From Aggregatilinea lenta (lineage in GTDB: Bacteria; Chloroflexota; Anaerolineae; Aggregatilineales; Aggregatilineaceae): a stretch of DNA of 64,000 bases. The translations under genes and the position numbers were made by a program. The notes under the pieces are model-generated. The model worked only from the letters and a program-made list of their open reading frames with translations, searched no databases and was not told the origin of the DNA. This document shows, piece after piece, positions 36,208 to 48,308 of this stretch (its first letter is position 1; each line of letters starts with the position of its first letter). The stretch spans positions 527,189 to 591,188 of the forward strand of contig NZ_BFCB01000001.1 in NCBI RefSeq assembly GCF_003569045.1, in the 5' to 3' direction.

Positions 36208-36816
36208 TTACCGCGTGACGCTGCGCCGCAGCGCGCGCACCTTGCTCTGAAGCTGCTGGAAGTAGTCCGTCTCGGTGATCTCGGACACCTGCTGCTCGCG
36301 CTGGGCGGCATTGATCTCGATGCGCAGCTGCTCGACCTCTTGCGCCAGCCGGACCTCGCGGCGCTGCACTTCGCGGCGCATGTCCTGAAAGCCGCGCGCC
36401 AGATCGCCCAGCTCGTCGCCGCGCTCGGCCAGCGCGATCAGCGCGTCCGCGTCACCCGGCGGAACCAACAGCTCGCCCACCGCGATCCGCCGCGCTACCG
36501 CTGCGATCTGCTCCACTGGCCGGACGACCAACCAGCGCAGCAGGGCGCTCGCCAGCAACACCACTCCCACATTCACCACCAGCAGCAGTCCGGCGAGCGC
36601 CGCCGCGCCCCCTGTGCCCTGTACCGCCACGGGATCGTCACCACTCAACAGCAGTACCAGTACTGCCCCACTGAGCGTGGTGCCCACCAGCATCGTGACC
36701 AGTAGGATCAGCGCGAACCGCGTACCCAGCCGGAGGGCGCTCCACTGTTGTTCCAGGCGATGCCGCATGGTGTGTCGATTCCGTAAGAGGTCAGGTTTGT
36801 ATTGCACAAGGTCCAT
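36208..36816 (-). CDS. HAMP-domain membrane protein without an output domain
   Basis: 202 residues. Two membrane helices (about 33-55, FALILLVTMLVGTTLSGAVL, and 70-92) separated by only about 15 residues, then a HAMP domain (RWLVVRPVEQIAAVARRIAVGE ... GDELGDLARGFQDM) and a C-terminal coiled coil (about 150-195). There is no kinase, cyclase or receptor output domain, so it may act as a scaffold or regulator. A TATAAT lies just 6 nt before the ATG at 36816, so the message would start at or after it: either leaderless or using the ATG at 36768. Confidence 0.75.
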   Translation of the reverse strand: MDLVQYKPDLLRNRHTMRHRLEQQWSALRLGTRFALILLVTMLVGTTLSGAVLVLLLSGDDPVAVQGTGGAAALAGLLLVVNVGVVLLASALLRWLVVRPVEQIAAVARRIAVGELLVPPGDADALIALAERGDELGDLARGFQDMRREVQRREVRLAQEVEQLRIEINAAQREQQVSEITETDYFQQLQSKVRALRRSVTR

Positions 36817-36904
36817 GTTTCTATTATACGGGCGGTGATCCGGCAGCGGGTGACGCCGGCATGAAATTTTTATGAATTATGTGAGGGGTTTTGCGCGCAC
36901 CGCG

Positions 36905-36933
36905 TTTTCGCCCCTGGGCGACGATGTTATACT
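36905..36933 (+). promoter_or_regulatory. Promoter candidate for the type IIG gene
   Basis: TTTTCG, 17 nt, TATACT; the -35 is poor, the -10 good. 43 nt before the ATG. Confidence 0.4.
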
Positions 36934-36975
36934 CATCCGCAGCGCAGTTCTTACCCGATCACCAAAGAGAGTGTG

Positions 36976-39852
36976 ATGAACAGCCTCACGCCACAACAGT
37001 TTACCGACAAATGGTCGCGGACGGAACTGAAAGAGCGCGCCAGCGCCCAGGAGCACTTCACCGACGTCTGCCGTCTGGTGGACCACGCCACGCCCGCCGA
37101 GCTGGACCCCAAAGGCGAGTTCTTCACCTATGAGTACGGCATGAAAACCAGCGAAGGCCGCCAGGGTTACGCGGACGTGTGGTACAAGGACCACTTCGCC
37201 ATTGAGTATAAGGGCAAAAACAAGTATGACTCACTCGACGGCGCATTGCAGCAGCTCCAGCGTTACCGCGAAAATCTGCACAACCCGCCCCTGCTGGTCG
37301 TCTGCGACATCGAGCACTGGGAAGTGCACACCAACTGGACCAACACCGAAAAGCAGGTCTACCGCTTCACCAACGCGGAGGTCCTCACACCGCGCGTGCA
37401 GCGGATCTTACACGCGCTGTTCTTCGACCCGGCCTACCTCCACCCCGACCGCACCGCTGCCGAGGTCACCAAAGACGCGGCGGAGGTCTTCCGCGACATC
37501 GCGCAGAACATGCGCCAGTGGGAAGCCGCGCCGCAGCGCATCGCGCACTTTTTGACCAAGCTCGTGTTCTGCCTGTTCGCGGAGGACGTGGGGCTGCTGC
37601 CCACCGGGGTGAGCGGCAAGCGCATCTTCACCGAGATCATCGAGGCCACGCACGACAACCCGAAGGATTTTGTGTTCTACACGCGCCAGTTGTTCCAGGC
37701 GATGGCCGAGGGCGGCAAGGTCATGCTGCGCGACATCCCCTACTTCGACGGGCGGCTGTTCGAGGACGTAGCGGTCGAGGAGATCAGCTACGAGGCGCTG
37801 GCCGCGCTGGAAAAGGCGTGTCACCTGGACTGGTCGGCGGTCGAACCGGCGATCTTCGGCACGCTGTTCGAGCGCAGCCTGGACCCCGGCAAGCGCGCGC
37901 AGTTGGGCGCGCACTACACCAGCCGCGACGACATCCTGCTGATCGTCGAGCCGGTGCTGATGCAGCCGCTGCGCCGCGAGTGGGACGCGATCCGCGCTGA
38001 GGCCGCGTCTGTGCGCGAGCGGTACGACGCGGCGCTGGCGACCGGGACACGCGCGAGCGTGACGACCCTCGGCAGCCAGCTTTTGGCACTGCGCGAGCGG
38101 ATGCTGACCCGCCTGCGCGCGATCACCGTGCTGGACCCGGCGTGCGGGTCGGGCAACTTCCTTTACGTGTCCTTGCAGTTGCTCAAGGACCTGGAAAAAG
38201 TGGTGATCATCGATCCGCTGTTTGCCGGGCTGCAAACGCCGTTCCCGGCGGTGCACCCGCGCCAGTTGTACGGCATCGAGATCAACGAGATCGCGCACGA
38301 TCTGGCGAGCATCGTGGTGTGGATCGGCTACATCCAGTGGCAGCAGAACAACGGCTACCTGAGCTTCAAGGAGCCGATCCTGGAGCCGCTGGACAACATC
38401 CGGCAGATGGACGCGATCCTGGCCTTCGACGCGGACGGCACGCCGGTCGAGCCGGACTGGCCGAGCGCGGACGTGATCGTGAGCAACCCGCCGTTTTTGG
38501 GTGGCAACAAGATCCGCCAGGAACTCGGTAGCCGGGTCGATTACTTATTTAAGCTCTATGATGGCCGCGTACCTGCATTCTCGGATCTCGTCTGTTACTG
38601 GTTTGAAAAAGCGCGCGCCGCCATCGAACAAGGTACAGCAAAACGTGCAGGAATGCTTGCCACAAACTCTATCCGCGGCGGCGTGAATCGAACTGTCCTG
38701 GATCGAATCAAGCAAACTGGCGACATCTTTATGGCCTGGGCAGATCGAGAGTGGATTCTTGACGGAGCTGCGGTTCGGGTATCGATGATAGGATTTGATC
38801 ATGGAAACGAAAAGGATAGAACGCTAGATGGGGCAGCAGCAACTTATATATTTCCGAATCTAACCGCATCCGTGGACATTACGAAGGCAAAAATCCTTGT
38901 TAACAACCAAGGAATAAGCTTTATGGGACCATCTCCAAAAGGGCCTTTTGATATTGACGAAAAACTTGCCTCTGAAATGCTCAGTGCGCCACTAAATGCC
39001 AACGGTAGGCCAAATTCGGATGTTGTCCGCCCCGTGGCTAGCGCCATAGATATTGTTCAACGATCTCGGAAAAAATGGACGATCGATTTTGGTACAGATA
39101 TGAGTGAAACTGAAGCAATGGCATATAAGTTGCCATTTGAATACGTCAAAACTTACGTTCGTCCCAAAAGACTTCAGAGCAAACAAACAGATCGAGAAAA
39201 AGCACTTTGGTGGTTATACACACGTCCACGGCCTGAAATGCGAGCCGCAGTGACTGATTTAACTCGCTACATAGCAACCCCAACTTTAGCAAAACACCGG
39301 GTTTTTATATGGGGTGAGCCGAACACGCTGTTCAACCAGCAAACAATCGTGATCGCCCGCTCGGACGACTACTTCTTCGGGGTGTTGCACTCGAAGCTGC
39401 ACGAGGTGTGGTCGCTGCGCATGGGCACGTGGCTCGGCAAGGGGAACGATCCGCGCTACACGCCCACCACGACGTTCGAGACGTTCCCGTTCCCGTGGCC
39501 GCCGGGCCAGGAGCCAACCGATCACCCTGCGTACCGGGCCATCAGCGCGGCGGCGGCGCAGCTCCACGCGGAGCGGGACGCGTGGCTCAACCCGCCCGGC
39601 GTGCCGGAAAGCAGGCTCAAAAAACGCACGCTGACCAACCTGTACAACGCGCTTCAGGTGTTCCGGGGGGAGGGGTCGGGCCGGGTCGAGACGGCGGCGG
39701 GGGACTTCGCGCCCCGGCTGGACGTGCTGCACCGCACGCTCGACGAGGCCGTGTGCGACGCGTACGGCTGGCCGTATTCGGTTCTGGACGACGAAGAGGA
39801 GATTTTACGGCGGCTGCTGGCGCTCAACCTGGAACGGGCGGGAGAACGCTAG
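36976..39852 (+). CDS. Type IIG restriction-modification enzyme (nuclease-methyltransferase-specificity fusion)
   Basis: 958 residues. An N-terminal PD-(D/E)xK nuclease is visible as Asp67 (GYADVW), Glu77-x-Lys79 (IEYKGK). A helical connector follows, then an N6-adenine methyltransferase: motif I DPACGSGNFLY near 387 and motif IV SNPPF at 503-507. The C-terminal part (about 600-820) should be the target recognition domain, as in MmeI-like enzymes. One polypeptide can therefore both methylate and cut; no separate R, M or S gene is present. From about 38530 to 39315 (residues about 518-780) the DNA is strikingly less GC-rich than both flanks while the frame is intact, suggesting a swapped specificity region. 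AAAGAGAG precedes ATG 36976 (GTG 36973 is also possible). Confidence 0.88.
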   Translation: MNSLTPQQFTDKWSRTELKERASAQEHFTDVCRLVDHATPAELDPKGEFFTYEYGMKTSEGRQGYADVWYKDHFAIEYKGKNKYDSLDGALQQLQRYRENLHNPPLLVVCDIEHWEVHTNWTNTEKQVYRFTNAEVLTPRVQRILHALFFDPAYLHPDRTAAEVTKDAAEVFRDIAQNMRQWEAAPQRIAHFLTKLVFCLFAEDVGLLPTGVSGKRIFTEIIEATHDNPKDFVFYTRQLFQAMAEGGKVMLRDIPYFDGRLFEDVAVEEISYEALAALEKACHLDWSAVEPAIFGTLFERSLDPGKRAQLGAHYTSRDDILLIVEPVLMQPLRREWDAIRAEAASVRERYDAALATGTRASVTTLGSQLLALRERMLTRLRAITVLDPACGSGNFLYVSLQLLKDLEKVVIIDPLFAGLQTPFPAVHPRQLYGIEINEIAHDLASIVVWIGYIQWQQNNGYLSFKEPILEPLDNIRQMDAILAFDADGTPVEPDWPSADVIVSNPPFLGGNKIRQELGSRVDYLFKLYDGRVPAFSDLVCYWFEKARAAIEQGTAKRAGMLATNSIRGGVNRTVLDRIKQTGDIFMAWADREWILDGAAVRVSMIGFDHGNEKDRTLDGAAATYIFPNLTASVDITKAKILVNNQGISFMGPSPKGPFDIDEKLASEMLSAPLNANGRPNSDVVRPVASAIDIVQRSRKKWTIDFGTDMSETEAMAYKLPFEYVKTYVRPKRLQSKQTDREKALWWLYTRPRPEMRAAVTDLTRYIATPTLAKHRVFIWGEPNTLFNQQTIVIARSDDYFFGVLHSKLHEVWSLRMGTWLGKGNDPRYTPTTTFETFPFPWPPGQEPTDHPAYRAISAAAAQLHAERDAWLNPPGVPESRLKKRTLTNLYNALQVFRGEGSGRVETAAGDFAPRLDVLHRTLDEAVCDAYGWPYSVLDDEEEILRRLLALNLERAGER

Positions 39853-40250
39853 CGTCCGCTGCGCCGGAGGCGCTCGTCCTGCGCGGCGAGCAGATCCGCC
39901 AGCGCGACCGATTCGCCGTCCGCAGTCAGGTCGTCCATCAGGCGGCGTTTCAGCTCGCGGCGATCCTCGTCGTCCATGAGCTGGAGCAGCAGCGCCACCC
40001 GCGCGTCGTCCGGCGCGGCCTGCGTCGGGGCGGTGCGCTTGGCTTTTTCCGCGCTAACCCCTTCGTTTGGCTTATCACCGTACACGGTGAACACCCACAC
40101 GAGCCAGATCGCCAGGTTGCCGCCAAACGCCGCAAAAATGGCAAAGCTCAACATGCCATCATTGGCCCCGACCAGCTTCGCGGCAAAAACCGCCACCCAC
40201 ACAAAAATACTCGCCAGGATCGAAAAGAAAAAGCTCTGCCAGCGGTCCAT
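39849..40250 (-). CDS. Small membrane protein, tandem paralogue 1
   Basis: 133 residues: two membrane helices in the first 70 residues (FFFSILASIFVWVAVFAAKL and FAAFGGNLAIWLVWVFTVYG), a short linker, and a helical acidic/basic C-terminus (VALLLQLMDDEDRRELKRRL). The next gene is a paralogue, almost identical in the last 50 residues and divergent in the first 80. Function unknown; the tail resembles the short C-terminal helical modules of SHOCT-like membrane proteins. It converges on the type IIG gene with a 4-nt overlap. Confidence 0.75.
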   Translation of the reverse strand: MDRWQSFFFSILASIFVWVAVFAAKLVGANDGMLSFAIFAAFGGNLAIWLVWVFTVYGDKPNEGVSAEKAKRTAPTQAAPDDARVALLLQLMDDEDRRELKRRLMDDLTADGESVALADLLAAQDERLRRSGR

Positions 40251-40329
40251 AAGCTTTCAACTCCCATATCCGGCACAGGGGCAAACTCGCGTCGAAAAGC
40301 GGCCTACCCTCCCGCTATATTTCCCACCG

Positions 40330-40731
40330 TCACCGTCCCGACGCGCGCCCGATGTGCTCGCCCTGCGCGGCAAGCAGATCCGCCAGCGCGACCGATTCGC
40401 CGTCCGCGCTCAGGTCGTCCATCAGGCGGCGCTTCAGCTCGCGGCGATCTTCGTCGTCCATGAGCTGGAGCAGCAGCGCCACCCGTGCGTCTTCCGGCGT
40501 GGCACTGGTCGCGGCACGTTTGGCTTTTTCCGCTGTCTGCTCCGTCTCGCCGGATTGGTACGTGGAGAAAGTCCATACCAGCCACAGCGCCACCGTACTG
40601 CCAAATCCGCCGACCAACCCAAAGGTGATCAACTCCTCGACTGGCGTCAGAATTTTCATCGCGGCGACACCCGCCCAAATAATGACGGTTGCCAGAATGG
40701 TATACATAAGCTGCGTGCGAGTGCGGTTCAT
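40330..40731 (-). CDS. Small membrane protein, tandem paralogue 2
   Basis: 133 residues, the same plan as its neighbour at 39849: helices MYTILATVIIWAGVAAMKIL and GGFGSTVALWLVWTFSTY, then the shared tail VALLLQLMDDEDRRELKRRL. AGGAG is 8 nt before the ATG. It lies 130 nt downstream of tsaC and 80 nt upstream of its paralogue, all on the minus strand. Confidence 0.78.
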   Translation of the reverse strand: MNRTRTQLMYTILATVIIWAGVAAMKILTPVEELITFGLVGGFGSTVALWLVWTFSTYQSGETEQTAEKAKRAATSATPEDARVALLLQLMDDEDRRELKRRLMDDLSADGESVALADLLAAQGEHIGRASGR

Positions 40732-40863
40732 GGGATACGCTCCTGGGCGTCATGAACAGCCGGGCCACACCTGCGATCAGGCAGGCAGCAGCGCCCGACT
40801 GCGGCAGCAGTGGTTTATTCACTTTACGCAGAGATCGACGATCAGGTTGCGGATCGGGAAAAT

Positions 40864-41484
40864 TCAGGTAGATCGCAGCGCCGCCTTGAGCACGCGCTCG
40901 GCGATAGGGCCTTCGCGGATGACGCGCAGTTGGCCGTCTTCGACGGACACGACCGTCGAGGGGATCCCGCCCTGGCACGGGCCGCCGTCGAGGTACAGCG
41001 CGACGGAATCGCCCAACATATCTTTGGCGGCCTCGATGGTGCAGGCAGCGGGTTCGTCGGAGCGGTTGGCGCTGGTAACGGCCAGCGCGCCGCCCGCCGC
41101 CGCGATCACGGCGCGCGTCGCCGGATGATCGGGCACGCGGATGCCAACCGTCGGCAGCATGGAGAGGTTGCGCGGCAGGTGGTAGCGCTTGGGCACGACA
41201 ATGGTCAGCGGGCCGGGCCAGAAAGCATCGGCCAGCCGCCGCGCTTCGGGGCCAAAACTGCCCGCGACGAGTTCCACCGCGTCTACGCTGGACAGCAGCA
41301 CCGGCACGGCGCGCTCCGGGGCGCGCTGCTTGGCGAGGAACACATGCGCGATGGCGGCTTCGTCGATGGCCGACGCGAGGCCGTACACGGTGTCGGTCGG
41401 CAGCACGACCAGCCCGCCGGTCCGCAGCACGTCGCCCGCGCGTCCCACCGCATCCTGCGCATTAATGGGAATCGTTCGTGCCAT
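40864..41484 (-). CDS. tsaC: L-threonylcarbamoyladenylate synthase (TsaC/Sua5-YrdC)
   Basis: 206 residues, the YrdC domain alone (no Sua5 C-terminal domain). LPTDTVYGLA, KQRAPERAVPVL, FWPGPLTIVV, VGIRVPDHP and VTSANRS are all diagnostic. It makes threonylcarbamoyl-AMP for the t6A37 modification of ANN-decoding tRNAs. Third gene of prfA-prmC-tsaC, starting 3 nt after the prmC stop. Confidence 0.95.
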   Translation of the reverse strand: MARTIPINAQDAVGRAGDVLRTGGLVVLPTDTVYGLASAIDEAAIAHVFLAKQRAPERAVPVLLSSVDAVELVAGSFGPEARRLADAFWPGPLTIVVPKRYHLPRNLSMLPTVGIRVPDHPATRAVIAAAGGALAVTSANRSDEPAACTIEAAKDMLGDSVALYLDGGPCQGGIPSTVVSVEDGQLRVIREGPIAERVLKAALRST

Positions 41485-41487
41485 CGC

Positions 41488-42345
41488 TCAGCCCTTTCGT
41501 TCGAGGCTGACGACCCGGTCATGCCCCGCATAATCAAGGTGCAGGCGCGCCGTCGCGCCGGGGAAAACGGCCTCGGCCAGCGCCATCACAGCGCGGCCCT
41601 GCCCCGCGCCGATCTCCAGCAGCAGCAATCCCGCCGGGGCCAGCACGTCGGGCGCTTGCGCCAGCAGCCGCCGGATCACGTCCAAACCGTCCGGCCCGCC
41701 GTCGAGCGCCAGACGCGGCTCGTGCTGCGCGACGACCAACGCACTCAGGTCGCCGGAGGGGATGTAGGGCAAATTGGCCGCGATGAGATCCGCACGCACG
41801 CCGCTCGCCAGCACCGGGGCCAGCAGATCGCCGTGCATGACGGTTATACGCGCCGCGAGGCCGTAGGCGTCCGCGTTTTGCCGCGCGACGGCCACCGCCT
41901 CGGCGGAAACGTCCACCGCCCAGATGCGCGCGTCCGGCAGGTGCGCCGCCAGCGTCACGGCGATCGCGCCGCTGCCCGTGCCCACGTCCACGACACGCAG
42001 ATCCGCGCGTCCGCGCGCCCAGTCCAGCGCTGCCTCGACGAGGTGCTCCGTCTCCGGGCGGGGAATGAGCACGTCGGGCGTCACGGCGAGGTCGCGGTCG
42101 TAAAACGCGCGGCGGCCCAACAGGTAGGCGACCGGCATGCCCGCCGCGCGCTGCCGGATCAGCGCGCCAAACACGGCGGCCTGGTCGGGCAGGAGCGGCT
42201 GGTCGGGATGCGCGATCAGGATGGCGCGCTCCACGCCGAGCACGTGCGCCAGCAGCAGCGCGGCATCCAGCGGCTCGGCGTCAGCATCGGCCAGCCGGGC
42301 GCGCGCCCAGGCCAGCGCCTGCTCCACGCGCTCTAGCGAGATCAT
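41488..42345 (-). CDS. prmC: Release-factor glutamine N5-methyltransferase
   Basis: 285 residues. PrmC N-terminal helical domain, LLGRRAFYDRDLAVTPDVLIPRPETE, motif I VVDVGTGSGAIAV and the active-site loop NLPYIPSGDL. It methylates the Gln of the GGQ motif of RF1 and RF2. The usual NPPY is NLPY here, a substitution in the loop that holds the target Gln. ATG 42345 has AGGAG 6 nt upstream; the ten upstream residues are excluded. Between prfA and tsaC. Confidence 0.94.
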   Translation of the reverse strand: MISLERVEQALAWARARLADADAEPLDAALLLAHVLGVERAILIAHPDQPLLPDQAAVFGALIRQRAAGMPVAYLLGRRAFYDRDLAVTPDVLIPRPETEHLVEAALDWARGRADLRVVDVGTGSGAIAVTLAAHLPDARIWAVDVSAEAVAVARQNADAYGLAARITVMHGDLLAPVLASGVRADLIAANLPYIPSGDLSALVVAQHEPRLALDGGPDGLDVIRRLLAQAPDVLAPAGLLLLEIGAGQGRAVMALAEAVFPGATARLHLDYAGHDRVVSLERKG

Positions 42346-42429
42346 GTCATGCTCCTGATCAGAGCCAGCCCGCACAGAACGGGGCCGCTCCGGTGAGGCG
42401 AGGTCGCCCCTGCCTGCCTTGTGGGCGCA

Positions 42430-43488
42430 CTAGATGACGGTTTGCAACCGCTCCGATTCCTCGCGCGTCGCCAGCTCGTCGACGAACTCGTCCAGGCCGC
42501 CGTCGATAACCGCCGGAAGGTTATAAATCGTCATGCCGGTGCGGTGATCGGTGACCCGGTTTTGCGGGTAATTGTAGGTGCGGATCTTCTCGCTGCGCTC
42601 GCCGGTACCCACCTGGCTGCGGCGGTCGGCGTCCTGCTCGCTGCGAATGCGTTCCTGCTCCATATCGTAGAGCTTGGCGCGCAGCACGCTCATCGCGCGC
42701 TGCTTGTTCTGAAGCTGGCTGCGTTCGTCCTGGCACGCCACGACGATCCCGGTCGGCAGGTGGGTGATGCGGATCGCCGTCTCATTCTTCTGGACGTTCT
42801 GACCGCCCGCGCCACCGGAGCGGAACGTGTCGATGCGCAGGTCGTTAATGTTGATGTCCACCTCGACGTCGTCCATTTCGGCCAGCACGGCCACGGTGGC
42901 CGTCGAGGTATGGATGCGGCCCTGACTCTCGGTGACGGGCACGCGCTGGACGCGGTGCACGCCGCTTTCGTACTTCAGGCGCGAGTACGCGCCCTTCCCC
43001 TTGACGGAGAATACGATTTCCTTATAGCCGCCCACGCCGGTATCGCTGGCGTCGAGCACTTCCACCTTCCAGCGCTTGTTTTCGGCGTAGCGAGCGTACA
43101 TGCGGAACAGGTTCGCCGCGAAGATCCCGGCCTCGTCGCCGCCCGTCCCGGCGCGGATCTCGACGATCACGTTTTTGTCGTCGCGCGGGTCGCGGGGGAG
43201 CAGCAGGCGCAGCAAATTGGCTTCCATGTCGGGGATGCGTGCCTCGATCTGCGCGGCTTCCTCGTGCGCCAGCTCGGCCATATCGGGATCGTCAAGCAGA
43301 GCTTGAGCCTGTTCCAACTCCTCGCGTGCCTGCCGGTACTCGAGCGCAGCGCGCACAATGTCTTCCAGCTCGGCGCGCTCCTGCGCGTACTCCGCGACCT
43401 TCTCATAGTCGGCCACGTTTGCGGGATCGGAGATCAGGCGTTCGAGTTCCTCATAATGCGCGATGATGCCCGCCAGTTTATCTAGCAT
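42430..43488 (-). CDS. prfA: Peptide chain release factor 1
   Basis: 352 residues. The catalytic GGQ is at 228-230 (RSGGAGGQNVQKNETAIRIT) and the stop-codon reading PxT motif PVT is at 184-186, which marks RF1 (UAA/UAG) rather than RF2. GERSEKIRTYNYPQNRVTDH and the N-terminal helical domain are complete. ATG 43488 has GAGG 9 nt upstream; the longer frame to 43608 is non-coding. First gene of the prfA-prmC-tsaC operon. Confidence 0.97.
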   Translation of the reverse strand: MLDKLAGIIAHYEELERLISDPANVADYEKVAEYAQERAELEDIVRAALEYRQAREELEQAQALLDDPDMAELAHEEAAQIEARIPDMEANLLRLLLPRDPRDDKNVIVEIRAGTGGDEAGIFAANLFRMYARYAENKRWKVEVLDASDTGVGGYKEIVFSVKGKGAYSRLKYESGVHRVQRVPVTESQGRIHTSTATVAVLAEMDDVEVDININDLRIDTFRSGGAGGQNVQKNETAIRITHLPTGIVVACQDERSQLQNKQRAMSVLRAKLYDMEQERIRSEQDADRRSQVGTGERSEKIRTYNYPQNRVTDHRTGMTIYNLPAVIDGGLDEFVDELATREESERLQTVI

Positions 43489-43586
43489 AGGGTGTACCTC
43501 ACACAAAAAACCCCAGGGGGTGATGATGCCGCCGATTATACCACACAGGGAGGCGGACACTGAAGGCGGAGGGCAAAACGCAGTGG

Positions 43587-44897
43587 TCAGGTTCCCGGCG
43601 ATAGGCACACTATGCGTTCGTCAGGATGAGCTGCGAACAGATCGGCCAGCGGTAGATCCTGCATATCCAAGTTCGCGTCGATCACTGTGGCGCTTTGAAG
43701 CTGTCTATCGGCCACGATGAGGTAGTCGTTATAACGGCTGTTGTAGAATACCTGGCCCACTTCTGAAGCGATCTGTCTGACGGCGGCTTCATTTTTGGTT
43801 GTGAGCGCGATCAGCGCACGTACCGGATAGGATAAACCGACCAGAGTCGGTTGTGCTTTGCCGAGGCCGTAAACACTGTTTGAGAAAAACGCCTGGGACA
43901 CAGCCGTTGGCGTCAATCCACCATCAAGCGCGTCCTGCCATACCAAAAAGATCGGCACTTCGCTGCTGGCAGTATCCCGCCACTCATAGATGACCGTTCT
44001 CTCGTCGCTCCAGGTGGTAAAAAGAGGCGTCACATGGTACAGCTCGGCGCTGTTCAGGATCACCGCCTCTGAACCGGCAGACGCATCAAGAACTTGAATC
44101 GACGCTGTACAAACGGAATCGCGGCAGGCGTCCTTCGTGGCGTAAGCAAGCATGACTCCATCGGGCGACCATGATAAGCCATCTGCAAACGGGATCGGAG
44201 TGAGTTGGGCCGAAGGCTGAGAATAGTCGAGGATGTAGCCATATGAGGCGTTTTGAAAAGAATAACAATGCCCGACGGGCTTGATCGTGAACGCGAATTT
44301 ATCCTGGCCCGGATTCGGCAGCACCGTGTCGATCAGAATACGCGGCCCGCAGCCCGTCCACTCGCCGGCGGCGCGGTGGTGATAGTCCACGTCTAGCAGC
44401 GTGGAGCGCGACCCGGTGGCGGTATCGATCAAGGCAAATTCATAAAATCCGTAACAGTCGTCTCCCGGCAGCGTGTCACACGCCATATGAACGATCTCAG
44501 CGAGCAGCCAGCCAGGACTGACAAGCCACACGCCTGCAATGGCCTGAGTCATTATTACTACATCGTCAGCCGTTTTTCCTTGAAAGATCCCTTGCCCAAC
44601 ATCTGCATTGAACGCGGCCAGCTCGTGTTCGGACAAGGATTCCCGGAGCGTTATCGAGTCATAGTAGTTTAGAGTCAGCACTTCACGGATTTCGTCACGG
44701 GGTAGATCGACTTCCCAAATGGTCGTCATCGTAGCGATGTTCCACGTCACCGCATAAAAGGTATCCGGCGCAAAACGCTGCGCGATGGACGGTGCGATGT
44801 CGAAATGACCGGATACAGAGGCGGCAACCAGCAGGACGAACAAAAATCGCCGGAGAAAACGAGCCGGTATGAGCCTCGCCCTTGTCACGATACGCAT
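43587..44897 (-). CDS. Secreted TolB/WD40-like beta-propeller protein
   Basis: 436 residues. An Arg-rich signal peptide (RARLIPARFLRRFLFVLLVA, cleavage near 50) precedes repeats of which one is a clear TolB-type blade (GLSWSPDGVMLAYATKD). Several Cys (ACDTLPGDDCYG, GCGP, KDACRDSVC) suggest extracellular disulfides. Function unknown. Base composition is somewhat less GC-rich than the neighbours. GGGAGG sits only 3 nt before ATG 44897; the in-frame GTG at 44888 would have better spacing. Confidence 0.7.
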   Translation of the reverse strand: MRIVTRARLIPARFLRRFLFVLLVAASVSGHFDIAPSIAQRFAPDTFYAVTWNIATMTTIWEVDLPRDEIREVLTLNYYDSITLRESLSEHELAAFNADVGQGIFQGKTADDVVIMTQAIAGVWLVSPGWLLAEIVHMACDTLPGDDCYGFYEFALIDTATGSRSTLLDVDYHHRAAGEWTGCGPRILIDTVLPNPGQDKFAFTIKPVGHCYSFQNASYGYILDYSQPSAQLTPIPFADGLSWSPDGVMLAYATKDACRDSVCTASIQVLDASAGSEAVILNSAELYHVTPLFTTWSDERTVIYEWRDTASSEVPIFLVWQDALDGGLTPTAVSQAFFSNSVYGLGKAQPTLVGLSYPVRALIALTTKNEAAVRQIASEVGQVFYNSRYNDYLIVADRQLQSATVIDANLDMQDLPLADLFAAHPDERIVCLSPGT

Positions 44898-44922
44898 ACG
44901 CCTCCCGGCACGGAAACAGCGC

Positions 44923-44985
44923 AGGGGCAGTTCGTGAACCAAGACTCCACCAAACATGGTTTGGCGGGGTGGCAACTGCCCCTAC
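44923..44985. repeat. Nested palindrome upstream of the TolB-like gene
   Basis: GGGGCAGTT...AACTGCCCC enclosing CCACCAAAC-ATG-GTTTGGCGGGG; second copy of the nested form at 31832. Confidence 0.75.
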
Positions 44986-45011
44986 GGGAAAACCGACTGA
45001 CCCTGGCAGCT

Positions 45012-48296
<3,285 letters not shown>

Positions 48297-48308
48297 GGTT
48301 TCCGTCCC

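Noticed and set aside
35916-36311. N-terminal extension of the murJ frame
   Set aside because: The extension translates GC-rich repeats and the HAMP gene terminator; MurJ proteins begin near the chosen start.
38530-39315. AT-rich stretch as an inserted mobile element
   Set aside because: The reading frame of the type IIG enzyme runs through without break, no terminal repeats or transposase are seen, and the segment coincides with the specificity module.
40810-42336. 508-codon plus-strand ORF over tsaC and prmC
   Set aside because: Shadow frame; both minus-strand genes are firmly identified.
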